Assembly: GCA_009937065.1 (NCBI GenBank)
Contig: JAACDF010000019.1
Coordinates: forward strand, 1-64,000
Direction of reading: 5' to 3'
DNA length: 64,000 nt
DNA from: Gammaproteobacteria bacterium
GTDB lineage: Bacteria > Pseudomonadota > Gammaproteobacteria > Pseudomonadales > Halieaceae
Positions 1 through 16,093 of the stretch are shown here, one piece after another (positions within the stretch are counted from its first letter, which is position 1; each line of letters begins with the position of its first letter). The notes under the pieces are model-generated. The model had not been told where the DNA came from, ran no database searches, and saw only the letters and a program-made list of their open reading frames with translations. The position numbers and the translations under genes were made by a program.

Positions 1-4095
<4,095 letters not shown>

Positions 4096-4108
4096 GTAGT
4101 CTCTCCCC

Positions 4109-7100
4109 TCAGAAGCCTGATGACTCGGACTCGAGATCGATATCGATACCGAGCGAGCGGATTTCTTTGATCAATACATTGAAGGATTCGGGCATACCCG
4201 GATCCATGCTGTGATCACCATCGACGATGTTCTTGTACATCTTCGTTCGACCTGCAACGTCATCTGACTTCACAGTCAACATCTCCTGCAACGTATGCGC
4301 GGCACCGTAAGCTTCGAGGGCCCACACTTCCATCTCACCGAAGCGCTGACCACCGAACTGCGCCTTACCACCCAGCGGCTGCTGAGTAACCAGACTGTAC
4401 GAACCGGTTGATCGTGCGTGCATCTTGTCGTCAACCAAGTGGTTTAGTTTCAACATGTACATGTAACCAACGGTCACCGGTCGATCAAACTCATCTCCCG
4501 TTCGACCGTCGTGAAGCACCAACTGTCCGCTGTCTGGCAAGTCCGCCATACGCAGCAGTGCTTTGATGCTCTCCTCGCTCGCACCATCGAATACAGGCGT
4601 GGCCATTGGCACGCCAGCACGGAGGTTTTGAGCCATCGCCAGCAATTCATCATCCGACAGACTATCTATGTCGGCATCTCGACGGCTGTCACTGGTGTGC
4701 GCGTAGATCTCCTTGAGGAACTCACGCAGCTTGGCCACTTTGACCTGCTGATCGAGCATCTCATTGATCTTCACGCCCAGACCACGTGCTGCCATGCCAA
4801 GGTGGGTTTCGAGAATCTGTCCCACGTTCATTCGCGACGGCACACCCAGTGGGTTGAGAACAATATCGATTGGCTCACCGTTCTCGTCGTAGGGCATGTC
4901 TTCAACAGGCATGATGACTGAGATCACACCCTTGTTACCATGACGTCCCGCCATCTTGTCACCCGGCTGGATTCGTCGCTTAACAGCGAGGTAAACCTTA
5001 ACGATCTTAAGAACGCCGGGCGCTAAATCATCACCGCTTTGGAGCTTCTCTTTCTTCGCCTCAAAGCGTTCTTCGAGAAGCTGGTTCTGCTCTTCAAGCA
5101 AACGCTGTGCAGATGCCAACTGATTGTTGAGCTCTGAATCAGAGAACTTGAGCTTAAACCACTGCTCGCGATCGAGACCAGCAAGCACATCCGAATCGAT
5201 TTTGGTGCCCTTTGAAAGACCACCACCTGAAACGGTTGTCTGACCATTCAGCAAGCCCGCAAGACGTGCAAAGGTCGCTTCCTCATAGATACGGAGCTCT
5301 TCTTTCAAATCTTTGCGGTAATCAGCCAGCTGAGACGCCTCGATCTGCTTGGCTCGCGAATCTTTCTCCAGGCCATCACGCGTAAAGACCTGGACGTCGA
5401 TGACGGTACCTTTGTAGCTCGAAGGAACGCGCAGCGAAGTATCCTTAACATCAGATGCCTTCTCACCAAAGATCGCACGTAGCAGCTTCTCTTCAGGTGT
5501 CAGCTGAGTCTCACCTTTCGGCGTGACCTTACCCACCAGAATGTCTCCGGCATCCACCTCAGCACCTATGTAAACAATACCTGACTCGTCGAGTTTGCTA
5601 AGTGCGCCCTCGCCAACATTTGGGATATCCGCAGAGATTTCCTCGGCGCCCAACTTGGTATCACGAGCAATACAGGTTAATTCCTGAATGTGGATCGTAG
5701 TCAAACGATCCTCTTCTACCACACGCTCAGAAACGAGAATCGAATCCTCGAAGTTGTAGCCATTCCAGGGCATGAACGCGATGCGCATGTTCTGTCCTAG
5801 CGCAAGCTCACCAAGGTCAACCGAAGGACCGTCAGCAAGAATGTCGCCACGAGCAACAGAGTCACCAGGGCTCACAATCGGACGCTGATTCACGCAGGTG
5901 TTCTGGTTAGAGCGCTTGTACTTAGTGAGGTTATAAATGTCGACAGGCGACTCGTCCTGACCCACTTCTGCCGGGTTTACGCGGACCACGATCCGCGACG
6001 CATCAACCGAATCGACAATACCACCACGAGACGCAACCTCACACACGCCAGAGTCACGTGCTACGTAACGCTCCATACCGGTACCAACAAGTGGCGCCTG
6101 AGTTTTGAGCGTTGGCACGGCCTGACGTTGCATGTTTGAACCCATCAGAGCCCGGTTCGCATCGTCGTGCTCGAGGAAGGGGATGAGTGCCGCCGCAATC
6201 GATACAACCTGTTTTGGCGATACATCCATGAAGTCCACTTCAGATGCGGGCTTAACGGTGAACTCATTCATTGTCCGAACGTTAATCAACTCATCAACAA
6301 AGCGATTGCCCTCATCAATCGTGGCCGAAGCCTGAGCAATAACGTGATTTGCTTCGTTAATCGCAGAGAGGTACTCAATCTCGTCGGTTACCACACCGTC
6401 GATCACCTTACGATAAGGAGACTCTAGGAACCCATATTCGTTGGTTCGCGCATAGGCCGCCAATGAGTTGATCAGACCAATGTTTGGACCTTCCGGTGTT
6501 TCAATCGGACAGACGCGGCCGTAGTGGGTTGGGTGTACGTCTCGCACCTCGAAGCCCGCTCGCTCTCGCGTAAGACCACCTGGGCCCAATGCTGAAACGC
6601 GACGCTTGTGCGTCACCTCTGACAGCGGGTTGTTTTGATCCATGAACTGAGACAGCTGGCTAGAACCAAAGAATTCTTTAACGGCAGCCGATACTGGCTT
6701 GGCGTTGATCAGGTCCTGCGGCATCAAGCCTTCGCTCTCCGCCATGGACAAGCGCTCTTTGACTGCGCGTTCAACACGGACGAGGCCAACACGGAACTGA
6801 TTCTCAGCCATCTCACCCACTGAACGAATGCGGCGGTTACCCAAATGGTCGATGTCATCGACGACACCCTTACCATTTCGAATATCCACCAACGCAGTCA
6901 ATACGGCTACGATGTCTTCTTTATCGAGCGTACCGCTGCCAGTCACCTCGTCACGACCCAGACGACGGTTGAACTTCATGCGGCCAACGCCAGAGAGATC
7001 GTAACGATCTGCTGAGAAGAACAAGTTCTGGAAAAGGTTCTCAGCTGACTCCTTGGTGGGCGGCTCGCCCGGGCGCATCATGCGGTAAATTTCAACCAGC

Positions 7101-8200
7101 GCCTCAAGCTCAGTCCGCGTACTATCACCGGCCAGCGTATCGGAGATAAACGGACCACAATCGATCTCGTTCGTGTAGATGGTCTCGATAGTCTCGATGC
7201 CTTTCTCACGCAGCCCGTTAAGTACTTCTTCTGTCAACTCACCATTGCACTCAAGAAGGACCTCGCCACTGGCCGTGTCAATAACTGCTTTCGCAACACG
7301 ACGGCCAACGAGGTACTCGTCAGGTACCGCAAGGAGATCAACACCCGCATTTTCTAGCTCACGAATGTGACGCGCTGTAATACGACGACCGCGTTCAACA
7401 AGTACCTTGTCACCCGCCATGATGTCGAACACTGCCATATCACCCTGGAGGCGCTTAGGCACCAGTGTCATGGTCGCGAGGTGCTCATCGTTGAGCTGAA
7501 AGGTTGTGGTCTCGTAGAACACCTCAAGGATGTCCTCTGACTCATAACCCAAGGCACGCAACAGTACCGTCGCAGGCAACTTCCGACGACGGTCAATTCG
7601 TGCAAAAACCTGGTCCTTGGGATCAAACTCGAAGTCCAGCCATGACCCGCGGTAAGGAATAATACGTGCGCTATACAGCAGCTTGCCGCTGGAGTGGGTT
7701 TTCCCTCGATCGTGATCGAAGAATACACCGGGCGAGCGGTGAAGCTGAGATACGATTACACGCTCGGTACCATTAATGACGAAGGTACCGTTATCGGTCA
7801 TGAGCGGAATCTCGCCCATGTAAACGTCCTGCTCTTTGATGTCCTTGATGGACTTTGTGCTCGCCTCTTTGTCATAGATGATGAGACGGACTTTGACACG
7901 CAGCGCGCAGGCATAGGTTGTGCCGCGCAACACACACTCATCAACGTCAAAAACGGGGGTGCCCAGAGAGTAATCCACATACTCCAAAGCCGCGTTCCCG
8001 CTGTAACTCACAATGGGGAATACGGACCGGAAAGCTGCGTGCAAACCATAGTCGCCGCGCTCATCTACCGGGGTGTCAGACTGAGTGAACTTCCGATAGG
8101 AATCCAGCTGGATAGCCAGCAGATAGGGGATATCCATCACCTTCGGCATTGAGCCAAAATCTTTGCGAAGGCGCTTCTTCTCTGTAAACGAGTAAGTCAT
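4109..8200 (-). CDS. rpoB: DNA-directed RNA polymerase subunit beta
   Basis: 1363 aa ORF with full-length RpoB features ([16 protein letters not shown]..., [23 protein letters not shown]). Confidence 0.99.
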   Translation of the reverse strand: MTYSFTEKKRLRKDFGSMPKVMDIPYLLAIQLDSYRKFTQSDTPVDERGDYGLHAAFRSVFPIVSYSGNAALEYVDYSLGTPVFDVDECVLRGTTYACALRVKVRLIIYDKEASTKSIKDIKEQDVYMGEIPLMTDNGTFVINGTERVIVSQLHRSPGVFFDHDRGKTHSSGKLLYSARIIPYRGSWLDFEFDPKDQVFARIDRRRKLPATVLLRALGYESEDILEVFYETTTFQLNDEHLATMTLVPKRLQGDMAVFDIMAGDKVLVERGRRITARHIRELENAGVDLLAVPDEYLVGRRVAKAVIDTASGEVLLECNGELTEEVLNGLREKGIETIETIYTNEIDCGPFISDTLAGDSTRTELEALVEIYRMMRPGEPPTKESAENLFQNLFFSADRYDLSGVGRMKFNRRLGRDEVTGSGTLDKEDIVAVLTALVDIRNGKGVVDDIDHLGNRRIRSVGEMAENQFRVGLVRVERAVKERLSMAESEGLMPQDLINAKPVSAAVKEFFGSSQLSQFMDQNNPLSEVTHKRRVSALGPGGLTRERAGFEVRDVHPTHYGRVCPIETPEGPNIGLINSLAAYARTNEYGFLESPYRKVIDGVVTDEIEYLSAINEANHVIAQASATIDEGNRFVDELINVRTMNEFTVKPASEVDFMDVSPKQVVSIAAALIPFLEHDDANRALMGSNMQRQAVPTLKTQAPLVGTGMERYVARDSGVCEVASRGGIVDSVDASRIVVRVNPAEVGQDESPVDIYNLTKYKRSNQNTCVNQRPIVSPGDSVARGDILADGPSVDLGELALGQNMRIAFMPWNGYNFEDSILVSERVVEEDRLTTIHIQELTCIARDTKLGAEEISADIPNVGEGALSKLDESGIVYIGAEVDAGDILVGKVTPKGETQLTPEEKLLRAIFGEKASDVKDTSLRVPSSYKGTVIDVQVFTRDGLEKDSRAKQIEASQLADYRKDLKEELRIYEEATFARLAGLLNGQTTVSGGGLSKGTKIDSDVLAGLDREQWFKLKFSDSELNNQLASAQRLLEEQNQLLEERFEAKKEKLQSGDDLAPGVLKIVKVYLAVKRRIQPGDKMAGRHGNKGVISVIMPVEDMPYDENGEPIDIVLNPLGVPSRMNVGQILETHLGMAARGLGVKINEMLDQQVKVAKLREFLKEIYAHTSDSRRDADIDSLSDDELLAMAQNLRAGVPMATPVFDGASEESIKALLRMADLPDSGQLVLHDGRTGDEFDRPVTVGYMYMLKLNHLVDDKMHARSTGSYSLVTQQPLGGKAQFGGQRFGEMEVWALEAYGAAHTLQEMLTVKSDDVAGRTKMYKNIVDGDHSMDPGMPESFNVLIKEIRSLGIDIDLESESSGF

Positions 8201-8288
8201 TGATACTCCTCAACGAATGTCGTCGACCGAGGCCGACACTAATGGCATAACGCCATAAACAACCGGCTGCTAGAACCGGGAAAAGGCC

Positions 8289-8305
8289 GGTGCGCAGTGC
8301 GCACC
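8289..8305 (-). promoter_or_regulatory. Hairpin in the rplL-rpoB intergenic region, attenuator candidate
   Basis: Near-perfect inverted repeat GGTGCGC-act-GCGCACC on the transcribed strand followed by GGCCTTTTCC, about 35 nt after the rplL stop; E. coli has attenuation/processing sites in the same interval. Confidence 0.4.
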
Positions 8306-8339
8306 AGCCCGGACCTGCAAATCTGCAATCCTGGACGGA

Positions 8340-8723
8340 TCACTTAAGCTCGACTGAACCGCCAGCTTCTTCGATTTGCGACTTGATGTCCTCAGCGTCT
8401 TCTTTACTAACGCCTTCCTTGACGGCTGATGGCGCACCATCAACCAGGCCCTTCGCCTCTTTAAGGCCCAGACCAGTGATCGCGCGAACCGCCTTGATCA
8501 CGTTGACTTTCTTCTCACCTGCGGAAGCGAGGATGACGTCGAATTCAGTCTGCTCAGCTGCTGCTGCGCCACCTGCATCGCCACCCGCTGCTGGCGCTGC
8601 CACTGCAACGGCTGCTGCAGCTGATACGCCAAACTTCTCTTCCATCGCCTCAACCAACGCAACAATATCCATTACGCTCATTTCTGCGATTGCATCAAGG
8701 ATTTCTTCCTTTGAAATTGCCAT
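8340..8723 (-). CDS. rplL: 50S ribosomal protein L7/L12
   Basis: 127 aa, [37 protein letters not shown]; typical Ala-rich hinge and C-terminal domain. Confidence 0.99.
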   Translation of the reverse strand: MAISKEEILDAIAEMSVMDIVALVEAMEEKFGVSAAAAVAVAAPAAGGDAGGAAAAEQTEFDVILASAGEKKVNVIKAVRAITGLGLKEAKGLVDGAPSAVKEGVSKEDAEDIKSQIEEAGGSVELK

Positions 8724-8759
8724 GTTTATCTCTCCTAAAATGTGTAGTCGAGCACCCGC

Positions 8760-9290
8760 TTACGCGGACTGCTCTTTCTGATCACGAACCGCCGCCAATG
8801 TACGAACGAGCTTGCTTGGTACTTCGTTAATCGTACGAACAAGCTTGCCGACAGGCGCCTGCATAACGCTCATCAACGATGCGAGTGCTTGCTCTCGAGT
8901 TGGCAGTTTCGCCAACACGTCGAGCTGATCTGCACCCAGCAACTTACCGCTGACAGACAATGCTTTGACTTCGAATTCGCTGTTTTCTTTAGCGAAATCT
9001 TTGAACAACCGAGCCGCTGCACCGGGATCTTCCATCGAAAATCCAAAGATGGACGGACCTACTAATGTGTCGGTGACGCATTCGTAGTCAGTACCTTCCA
9101 ATGCACGCTTTGCGAGTGTGTTGCGAACAACACGCAAATTAATTTGATTCTCGCGAGCGGTGGCGCGGAGCGTCGTCATGTCATTCGATGCCACGCCTCG
9201 GGCGTCAGCAATAACGAGTGACAAAGCACTGGCCGCCGTCTCGTTGACTTCAGCGACGATCGCTTTCTTCTCTTCGAGTCCAATTGCCAC
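8760..9290 (-). CDS. rplJ: 50S ribosomal protein L10
   Basis: 176 aa ORF, L10 family sequence, upstream of rplL. Confidence 0.98.
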   Translation of the reverse strand: MAIGLEEKKAIVAEVNETAASALSLVIADARGVASNDMTTLRATARENQINLRVVRNTLAKRALEGTDYECVTDTLVGPSIFGFSMEDPGAAARLFKDFAKENSEFEVKALSVSGKLLGADQLDVLAKLPTREQALASLMSVMQAPVGKLVRTINEVPSKLVRTLAAVRDQKEQSA

Positions 9291-9299
9291 GGAACTACT

Positions 9300-9560
9300 C
9301 CTATGGTTTATGCCAAGGCCATAACACTGCTATGACCACCCTAGGTGAACGGATTCACCATCTGCGTAGGTTGAACACTACCGGCTTCGTTTAAGGAGAC
9401 TGGCTCCCCCTACGGTCTTTGATAGTCCCGCGTCCTGCTAGGGGCTATGCCCACACACTCTGCTTAAGACTTCAAAGTGGAGTGCTCAGTTGCTGCACTC
9501 CAAACTCGCCCAACAGCGACGAGCTCGCCCCGGAGTTTCACCCGGAGCAAATTCTTACTT
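9300..9560 (-). promoter_or_regulatory. Probable L10 (rplJ) autoregulatory leader
   Basis: About 260-nt non-coding rplA-rplJ interval with structured segments (e.g. CCTTAAACGAAGCCGGTAGTGTTCAACC); position matches the known L10 leader. Not checked against a covariance model. Confidence 0.45.
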
Positions 9561-9562
9561 CA

Positions 9563-10258
9563 TTAAAATTCGATTGCGCTGTGATCGATGGTCACGCCGG
9601 GACCCATAGTGGTCGACAGCGTTATCTTGCGGAAATAAACGCCTTTCGATGCCGCTGGCTTAGCCTTTTTAAGGTCCGCTAAGACAGCGAGAAGGTTCCC
9701 TTCAATTGCCGCAGGTTCGAAATCGATCTTACCGATACCACCATGAATAATGCCGTTCTTGTCTGTACGGAAACGCATCTGACCCGCCTTGGCATTTTGT
9801 ACCGCAGCTGTGATATCAGGCGTCACCGTACCCGTCTTCGGGTTGGGCATAAGACCGCGAGGACCCAAAACCTGTCCTAACTGACCAACAACGCGCATGG
9901 CGTCGGGCGATGCAATAACGACATCGAAATCCATCATGCCGCCCTTGATTTGCTCTGCCAGATCTTCCATGCCAACCAAATCGGCACCTGCTTCTTTTGC
10001 CTTGTCTGCGTTTTCACCCTGAGTAAAAACGGCGACGCGTACCTCTGAACCTGTTCCATGTGGAAGCGTTGTAGCACCTCTGACACCTTGATCAGATTTG
10101 CGAGCGTCCACACCAAGATTCACGGCCACCTCAACTGACTCATTAAACTTAGCTGTCGCCGTTTCCTTAAGAATTGCGATTGCCTCGTCCAAGGGATAGC
10201 TCTTTTCTGCGTCTACGCGCTCACGAAACGCTTTCACGCGCTTAGATAACTTAGCCAT
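9563..10258 (-). CDS. rplA: 50S ribosomal protein L1
   Basis: [27 protein letters not shown]...; ORF track start at 10327 is upstream of the likely true start at 10258. Confidence 0.98.
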   Translation of the reverse strand: MAKLSKRVKAFRERVDAEKSYPLDEAIAILKETATAKFNESVEVAVNLGVDARKSDQGVRGATTLPHGTGSEVRVAVFTQGENADKAKEAGADLVGMEDLAEQIKGGMMDFDVVIASPDAMRVVGQLGQVLGPRGLMPNPKTGTVTPDITAAVQNAKAGQMRFRTDKNGIIHGGIGKIDFEPAAIEGNLLAVLADLKKAKPAASKGVYFRKITLSTTMGPGVTIDHSAIEF

Positions 10259-10259
10259 C

Positions 10260-10694
10260 TTAAACAACTCCCTCTGTATCAATACCAGCTGCACGAGCAC
10301 TACCTGCAATGGTTCGAACCGCCGCATCCATATCAGCCGCAGTCAGATCGGGCCATTTTTGGGTAGCCACCTCTTCCAACTGAGCGCGCGTTACTTTTGC
10401 AACCTTCTCAGTGTTAGGCCGGCCTGAACCACTCTTGATACCCGCAATCTTCTTTAAAAGAACCGACGCAGGTGGCGTCTTTTTGATAAACGTGAAAGAT
10501 TTGTCGCTGTAGACAGTAATGACTACCGGAATTGGAAGCCCTGGTTCAACACTCTGGGTTTCTGCGTTAAACGCCTTACAGAACTCCATAATGTTGACGC
10601 CCTTTTGACCCAGCGCTGGGCCTACGGGCGGCGAGGGATTCGCCTGGCCGGCAGGGATTTGCAGCTTGATGTAGCCGTCAATTTTCTTTGCCAT
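10260..10694 (-). CDS. rplK: 50S ribosomal protein L11
   Basis: [44 protein letters not shown]; start corrected from 10715. Confidence 0.98.
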   Translation of the reverse strand: MAKKIDGYIKLQIPAGQANPSPPVGPALGQKGVNIMEFCKAFNAETQSVEPGLPIPVVITVYSDKSFTFIKKTPPASVLLKKIAGIKSGSGRPNTEKVAKVTRAQLEEVATQKWPDLTAADMDAAVRTIAGSARAAGIDTEGVV

Positions 10695-10802
10695 GTTGTT
10701 AACTCCTGGGTGCAAACGCCGTTGTAGTCGAACTACGCGGGCTCCCCAACTAAGGCCGCTGTAAGCGGCGTTTACCTTCCACTGCTCTCGCAGTGACTGC
10801 GA

Positions 10803-11336
10803 TCAGCCTTTCTCGACTTGACCGAATTCCAACTCTACGGGCGTCGACCGACCGAAGATCAAAACAGCCACATTCAAGCGGCTTTTTTCATAATTCACAC
10901 TTTCAACAACACCATTGAAGTCGTTGAACGGACCATCAATAACGCGAACCATTTCACCAGGCTCAAAGACGGTCTTGGGCTTAGGCTGATCAACACCTGC
11001 CTCAACTCTCTGAAGGATGGCATTCGCCTCCGCTTCAGTAATCGGCGCGGGCCGATCCGCTTTTCCACCGATGAAACCCAGCACTCGAGGCGTATCTTTG
11101 ACCAAATGCCAGGTATCGTCGTCGAGCTCCATTTGCACCAAGACGTATCCGGGGAAAAACTTTCGTTCACTCTTACGCTTCTGGCCGCCTTTCATCTCAA
11201 TCACTTCCTCAGTCGGAACAATGATTTCGCCAAAACGGTCCTGCATAGCGAAGCGCTCGATACGCTCCTTGAGAGCGACGGCCACTTTTTTCTCATACTG
11301 AGAAAATGCGTGTACTACATACCAACGTAAAGCCAT
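10803..11336 (-). CDS. nusG: Transcription termination/antitermination protein NusG
   Basis: 177 aa, [27 protein letters not shown]..., KOW domain at C-terminus. Confidence 0.98.
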   Translation of the reverse strand: MALRWYVVHAFSQYEKKVAVALKERIERFAMQDRFGEIIVPTEEVIEMKGGQKRKSERKFFPGYVLVQMELDDDTWHLVKDTPRVLGFIGGKADRPAPITEAEANAILQRVEAGVDQPKPKTVFEPGEMVRVIDGPFNDFNGVVESVNYEKSRLNVAVLIFGRSTPVELEFGQVEKG

Positions 11337-11345
11337 GCTCTATTC

Positions 11346-11711
11346 CTAACCCAGCAAAAGTGAGGCAATCCAGCCGAGGAAACTGTCCAGCGCCCAAAAG
11401 AACAATCCGCACAGCACAACGAATATCAGAACGATAATGGTCGTTTGTGTCGTCTCTTGTCGCGTAGGCCAGATCACCTTGCGGATCTCTGTTCGTGCTC
11501 CCTTGATCATCGACCAAGCAGAGGCACCCTTTTCCGTCGTTACTGCTACAGACATCGCAATTCCGGCCACGACCAGCATTGCGATGACACGGTACAGCAG
11601 CGACTCATCACTGAAATAGCTATTGCCGTAGATACCAGCGCCCAGCAACAGAGCGACGAGTAACCACTTCACGCTATCGAGCTTATTGCCCGCAGCTTCA
11701 CTCATATCCAA
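11346..11711 (-). CDS. secE: Preprotein translocase subunit SecE
   Basis: 121 aa, EIRKVIWPTRQETTQTTIIVLIFV conserved SecE motif, upstream of nusG. Confidence 0.97.
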   Translation of the reverse strand: MDMSEAAGNKLDSVKWLLVALLLGAGIYGNSYFSDESLLYRVIAMLVVAGIAMSVAVTTEKGASAWSMIKGARTEIRKVIWPTRQETTQTTIIVLIFVVLCGLFFWALDSFLGWIASLLLG

Positions 11712-11773
11712 TCCTTTTCAGAGAGCAAAACTCGCCCTCGTAAATACTGCGCCACCCTCGTATTGGATGAGAG

Positions 11774-11849
<76 letters not shown>

Positions 11850-11966
11850 ATCACATCTGTAAGCCGCCCATCACCGAATCGGCAGAGACGACAAAGCCGA
11901 ACGCGCCACAGGGGCGGTCCGGCTCAATTCGGGGGTGCGACGAATCGCGCCCCACAGTCTCACCGA

Positions 11967-13190
11967 TTACTCGATGATTTTTGCTACAACGCCAGCGCCA
12001 ACAGTTCGGCCACCCTCACGGATAGCGAAACGCAAACCTTCTTCCATAGCGATCGGAGCGATCAGAGTGGCAACAAAGTTCAGGTTATCACCTGGCATTA
12101 CCATCTCGACGCCAGCAGGCAACTCAACAGCACCTGTCACGTCAGTTGTACGGAAGTAGAACTGAGGACGGTAGCCTTTGAAGAATGGCGTGTGACGGCC
12201 TCCTTCGTCCTTAGACAGAACGTAGACTTCTGCTTCGAACTTGGTGTGTGGCTGCACTGAACCCGGTACAGAAAGAACCTGACCACGCTCAACATCGTCA
12301 CGCTTAGTACCACGCAGAAGAACACCAACGTTCTCACCCGCGCGACCTTCGTCAAGCAACTTGCGGAACATTTCAACACCCGTACATGTCGTCTTCGTTG
12401 TCTCGCGGATACCCACGATCTCGACTTCGTCACCTACGTTGATGATGCCGCGCTCAACACGACCTGTAACAACCGTGCCACGACCTGAGATTGAGAATAC
12501 GTCTTCAACGGGCATCAGGAATGGCTGGTCGATTGCGCGCTCTGGCTCAGGAATGTAAGAGTCGAGTGTCTCAACCAACGTCTTAACCGCTGTTGTGCCA
12601 AGACCGTTATCGTCTTCACCGTTCAACGCCATCAGTGCAGAACCGCAAATGATAGGGGTGTCGTCGCCAGGGAACTCGTAAGTGTCGAGCAATTCACGAA
12701 GCTCCATTTCAACGAGCTCTTTCATTTCCTCGAACTCTTCTGAATCAACGCCACCACAGTCTTCAGCAAGAAGATCGGCTTTGTTGAGGAAGACCACGAT
12801 GTATGGAACGCCTACCTGACGTGATAGCAGGATGTGCTCACGCGTTTGTGGCATTGGGCCATCAGTCGCGCCACATACCAAGATAGCGCCATCCATCTGC
12901 GCAGCACCTGTAATCATGTTCTTTACATAGTCCGCGTGTCCGGGGCAATCCACGTGTGCGTAGTGACGATCGTGAGACTCGTACTCAACGTGCGAAGTTG
13001 CGATCGTGATACCACGCTCACGCTCTTCAGGTGCATTATCGATACCGTCGAACGCAACCGCCACACCACCAAATACTTCAGAGCACACACGTGTCAACGC
13101 TGCAGTCAGTGTTGTCTTGCCGTGGTCAACGTGCCCAATTGTTCCCACGTTTACGTGGGGTTTATTACGCTCAAATGCTTCTTTAGCCAT
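11967..13190 (-). CDS. tuf: Translation elongation factor Tu
   Basis: 407 aa, [28 protein letters not shown] motifs. Confidence 0.99.
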   Translation of the reverse strand: MAKEAFERNKPHVNVGTIGHVDHGKTTLTAALTRVCSEVFGGVAVAFDGIDNAPEERERGITIATSHVEYESHDRHYAHVDCPGHADYVKNMITGAAQMDGAILVCGATDGPMPQTREHILLSRQVGVPYIVVFLNKADLLAEDCGGVDSEEFEEMKELVEMELRELLDTYEFPGDDTPIICGSALMALNGEDDNGLGTTAVKTLVETLDSYIPEPERAIDQPFLMPVEDVFSISGRGTVVTGRVERGIINVGDEVEIVGIRETTKTTCTGVEMFRKLLDEGRAGENVGVLLRGTKRDDVERGQVLSVPGSVQPHTKFEAEVYVLSKDEGGRHTPFFKGYRPQFYFRTTDVTGAVELPAGVEMVMPGDNLNFVATLIAPIAMEEGLRFAIREGGRTVGAGVVAKIIE

Positions 13191-13352
13191 TGCGACCCTC
13201 TCCTGGTCAATTTCGCATTACTTCCCGACGCCAACGCGCCTTACTCAATTAAGCACACCTACCGCTGTGCACCTCACTCAGTATAGGCCGTGGCCTCTAC
13301 TGCTTTGACCGCCGGAGCGGTCGAACAAACACCCAGAGGCGCCTGCTCAAAT

Positions 13353-13428
<76 letters not shown>

Positions 13429-13448
13429 AAAAACTCATCGCCGGATCT

Positions 13449-13522
<74 letters not shown>

Positions 13523-13661
13523 AGTATTCAACCGCCGACGGTGGTCAAACCCAAAGCCTGCCGCCAGCTGACGGCTCATCGCTCTCGCGACAGGGCTTAT
13601 CCGGTTCAGCCCCCTTGTTCCACTCACAAAACACTGAGTCACCAGCGTCCCACATTATCCT

Positions 13662-13745
13662 TGGTGGAGGGGGGTGGATTCGAACCACCGAAGCTCGCGC
13701 GTCAGATTTACAGTCTGATCCCTTTGGCCACTCGGGAACCCCTCC
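13662..13745 (-). tRNA. tRNA-Tyr (anticodon GTA)
   Basis: GGAGGGGTTCCCGAGTGGCCAAAGGGATCAGACTGTAAATCTGACGCGCGAGCTTCGGTGGTTCGAATCCACCCCCCTCCACCA, class II tRNA with long variable arm. Confidence 0.96.
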
Positions 13746-14018
13746 AGAAGGGCGCACATTCTCTAGATGTCAAGGAAGGGTGTCAACACTAAATTTTACC
13801 CTCAAAATACCGCTTTAAGCCTGCGTTTGTCTTCGATTTGGCAAATGCGGACCAGCGGCTTTAATTTTCCCTCCTCGATCCTTTCAAAGACCCCGCCTAG
13901 GTACCCTCTGAATTCGGTCGCATTGATGGTCCGAACACGCGACTCAGATCTTGAAGAAAAGTGATCGCGCAGGCGAAGCTTAGGGCGCTGAAATGGCTAT
14001 TATTTTGAAACGATTAAA

Positions 14019-14094
14019 TGGAGCTGGCGAGAGGAATCGAACCCCCGACCGGCTGATTACAAATCAGCTGCTCTACCTACTGAGCTACGCCAGC
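14019..14094 (-). tRNA. tRNA-Thr (anticodon TGT)
   Basis: GCTGGCGTAGCTCAGTAGGTAGAGCAGCTGATTTGTAATCAGCCGGTCGGGGGTTCGATTCCTCTCGCCAGCTCCA. Confidence 0.96.
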
Positions 14095-14156
14095 TAGACG
14101 TTGGGTGAGCGGGTCACCACGAAGGGCGCACATAATCGTCAAGAGGCGCCCTCAGG

Positions 14157-14882
14157 TCAACCCCCATTTAACCAAAAATCCAAACCATCAAATACGAGTC
14201 CATCGACACGCTGACCCGCAAGCCCGAGCGCGACGAGTTCTGCGGCCGAGCCGCCCGTCAGGTAGACAGTGGCGTAAGGGTATCGAGCGATAACATGCTG
14301 ACAAGCTGCCAATAACGTCAGCCACGCACCTGACAATACACATCCCGCCGTATCAGTTCCCAGCGAGGTAGACGGCTCAGGAGCCTCGGAAAACCAAATT
14401 TTATCGGTATTTGCCAACAGAGCATCTCGCGCCAGAGCCACGCCCGGGAAAATATAGCCTCCTTGGTGTTGACCGTTCTCCAGAACATCAATTGTGCAGG
14501 CAGTACCCACATCTATGATGACAGCCGAGTCCTCGCCTCGCGCCTTGGTGGCCAAGAGGGCAAGCCATCGATCGACCCCCAACCGGTGAGGCTCCTCATA
14601 AGCATTCCGGACACCGGCAAACATCGCTGAACTGGATGCAAACTGAATCTGGCCAGCATTCAAAGAATCAAAAGCATCCCTGAGCTCCGAGGCGTATACG
14701 TCATCCCTGACGCATGACACAGCCACCTCGTAATGATGAGTGCTGTCGAGCACCGACAACCAAGCACGCAGGGCCTGCAGGTCACCCTGCCCCCCATCAA
14801 TCGCGGCATCACCATGACGTAACTGCCACTTGGTGGCGGTATTACCCGCGTCAACGAGGATACGCATCTCAACAGCGCTCAT
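14157..14882 (-). CDS. coaX: Type III pantothenate kinase
   Basis: DAGNTATKWQ phosphate-binding motif, HRLGVDRWLALLA, VIDVGTACTIDVL. Confidence 0.93.
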   Translation of the reverse strand: MSAVEMRILVDAGNTATKWQLRHGDAAIDGGQGDLQALRAWLSVLDSTHHYEVAVSCVRDDVYASELRDAFDSLNAGQIQFASSSAMFAGVRNAYEEPHRLGVDRWLALLATKARGEDSAVIIDVGTACTIDVLENGQHQGGYIFPGVALARDALLANTDKIWFSEAPEPSTSLGTDTAGCVLSGAWLTLLAACQHVIARYPYATVYLTGGSAAELVALGLAGQRVDGLVFDGLDFWLNGG

Positions 14883-15679
14883 TGAGCATCAACATGGCCT
14901 AGACTCACCTCACCGGCATAAACAGTTCTCAGTTTCCCAGAAAACTCTACCTCCAGACCACCGTCTGGGGAAAGGCCACGCGCTATACCTAAACCATCTC
15001 CAAACTCAGGCACTGCCACGGGCTGGTTTAACAGTAAATCGCGTCTCGACCACTTTGACATGACCCACGCCTGTAGCGCGTCATACGATAAACGGCACAT
15101 ATCAACGATCGCAGGTGCAACCAACTCAACAACCATGAACAAATCGACTGCCGCATCAGTATGCTTGCTGAGACAGGTCACCGGCCGCTGCAACAAGGTG
15201 GGGTCAGGGTGCGACTCAACGTTGAGCCCAAGCCCAATCACCACTGCAACTCGGCCGCAGGGCAAACCAACTGTCTCCAACAGGACACCACCCACTTTCA
15301 TACCTCCAAGGTACAGATCGTTTGGCCATTTAATCTTGCAGTCAAGCGATAGGTCACGCTCAAGTGCATCGGCGACGGCAAGTGTGACTCCTAGTGACCA
15401 CAGACTGAGCTCATTGAGCGAACGGTCCGAGTGAACGCAGTAGGACAAATATAGATTCCCTGCCGGAGGACTCTGCCAGAGACTTCCACGGCGCCCGACG
15501 CCCGCTGTCTGCTCGCGAGCGAGTAAAAAGGTCTGGTTTGACGTCGCGGCCTGCGATTTCAGTTGCGCATTCGTGGAGCCAATGGTCTCGACCACTGACA
15601 GTCGAACGCCGGAATCCAAGATTGACACAAGTCGGTGGCGCAAGTCCGCCTCTTGCTCCTTAAGTTTTATGGCAGTCAT
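14879..15679 (-). CDS. birA: Biotin--[acetyl-CoA-carboxylase] ligase
   Basis: REQTAGVGRRGSLWQSPPAGNLYLS and KIKWPNDLYLGGMKVGGVLLE; 4-bp overlap with coaX. Confidence 0.93.
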   Translation of the reverse strand: MTAIKLKEQEADLRHRLVSILDSGVRLSVVETIGSTNAQLKSQAATSNQTFLLAREQTAGVGRRGSLWQSPPAGNLYLSYCVHSDRSLNELSLWSLGVTLAVADALERDLSLDCKIKWPNDLYLGGMKVGGVLLETVGLPCGRVAVVIGLGLNVESHPDPTLLQRPVTCLSKHTDAAVDLFMVVELVAPAIVDMCRLSYDALQAWVMSKWSRRDLLLNQPVAVPEFGDGLGIARGLSPDGGLEVEFSGKLRTVYAGEVSLGHVDAQ

Positions 15680-15769
15680 CGGTCATTCAGAAATTGTGAG
15701 AATCGGAGGCTGATCATGGATGATATGGTATACGCTTTCCTTTGCTCAGGTACGGAGTTGCGCATCAAT

Positions 15770-16093
15770 ATGTACACAAAACTCAGACTGGTTGCGGTGT
15801 GTTTTGCTGTTGCCATCGGCGCCGGCCTTATTGGTCAGCTATGGTTTGTATCACTGAATATCCTAAGTCTGTCCGAGGCAGCGAGAGGCGTGCTGTTTTT
15901 GCTGGTAGCGCTGGGACTATTGGGCTACCAGCGGCTCAGCCTGTTTTTGAGCGCCATCATCTGCCTGCCCGCTGTCTTGACCCATCCATTAACGCCGGGC
16001 AGCAACTCTCTCGTAACGGCCCAATATGCCCTTCTCACACTTAGCCTCTTGTTGCTGTTCATGCATACACGAAAAACATCTGATGACGTGTGA
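15770..16093 (+). CDS. Small hydrophobic membrane protein of unknown function
   Basis: MYTKLRLVAVCFAVAIGAGLIGQLWF... with about 3-4 hydrophobic segments; overlaps the ogt start; exact start uncertain (15716 possible). Confidence 0.55.
   Translation: MYTKLRLVAVCFAVAIGAGLIGQLWFVSLNILSLSEAARGVLFLLVALGLLGYQRLSLFLSAIICLPAVLTHPLTPGSNSLVTAQYALLTLSLLLLFMHTRKTSDDV

Noticed and set aside
4511-8152. Plus-strand ORFs such as 4511-4921 (136 aa) and 7694-8152 (152 aa) inside rpoB
   Set aside because: Shadow ORFs antisense to a strongly conserved gene; no recognisable family and no upstream signals.
8290-8781. 163 aa Ala/Ser-rich ORF opposite rplL
   Set aside because: Antisense to rplL; composition reflects the Ala-rich L7/L12 coding strand.
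10818-11330. 170 aa plus-strand ORF opposite nusG
   Set aside because: Fully antisense to nusG with no domain; shadow ORF.
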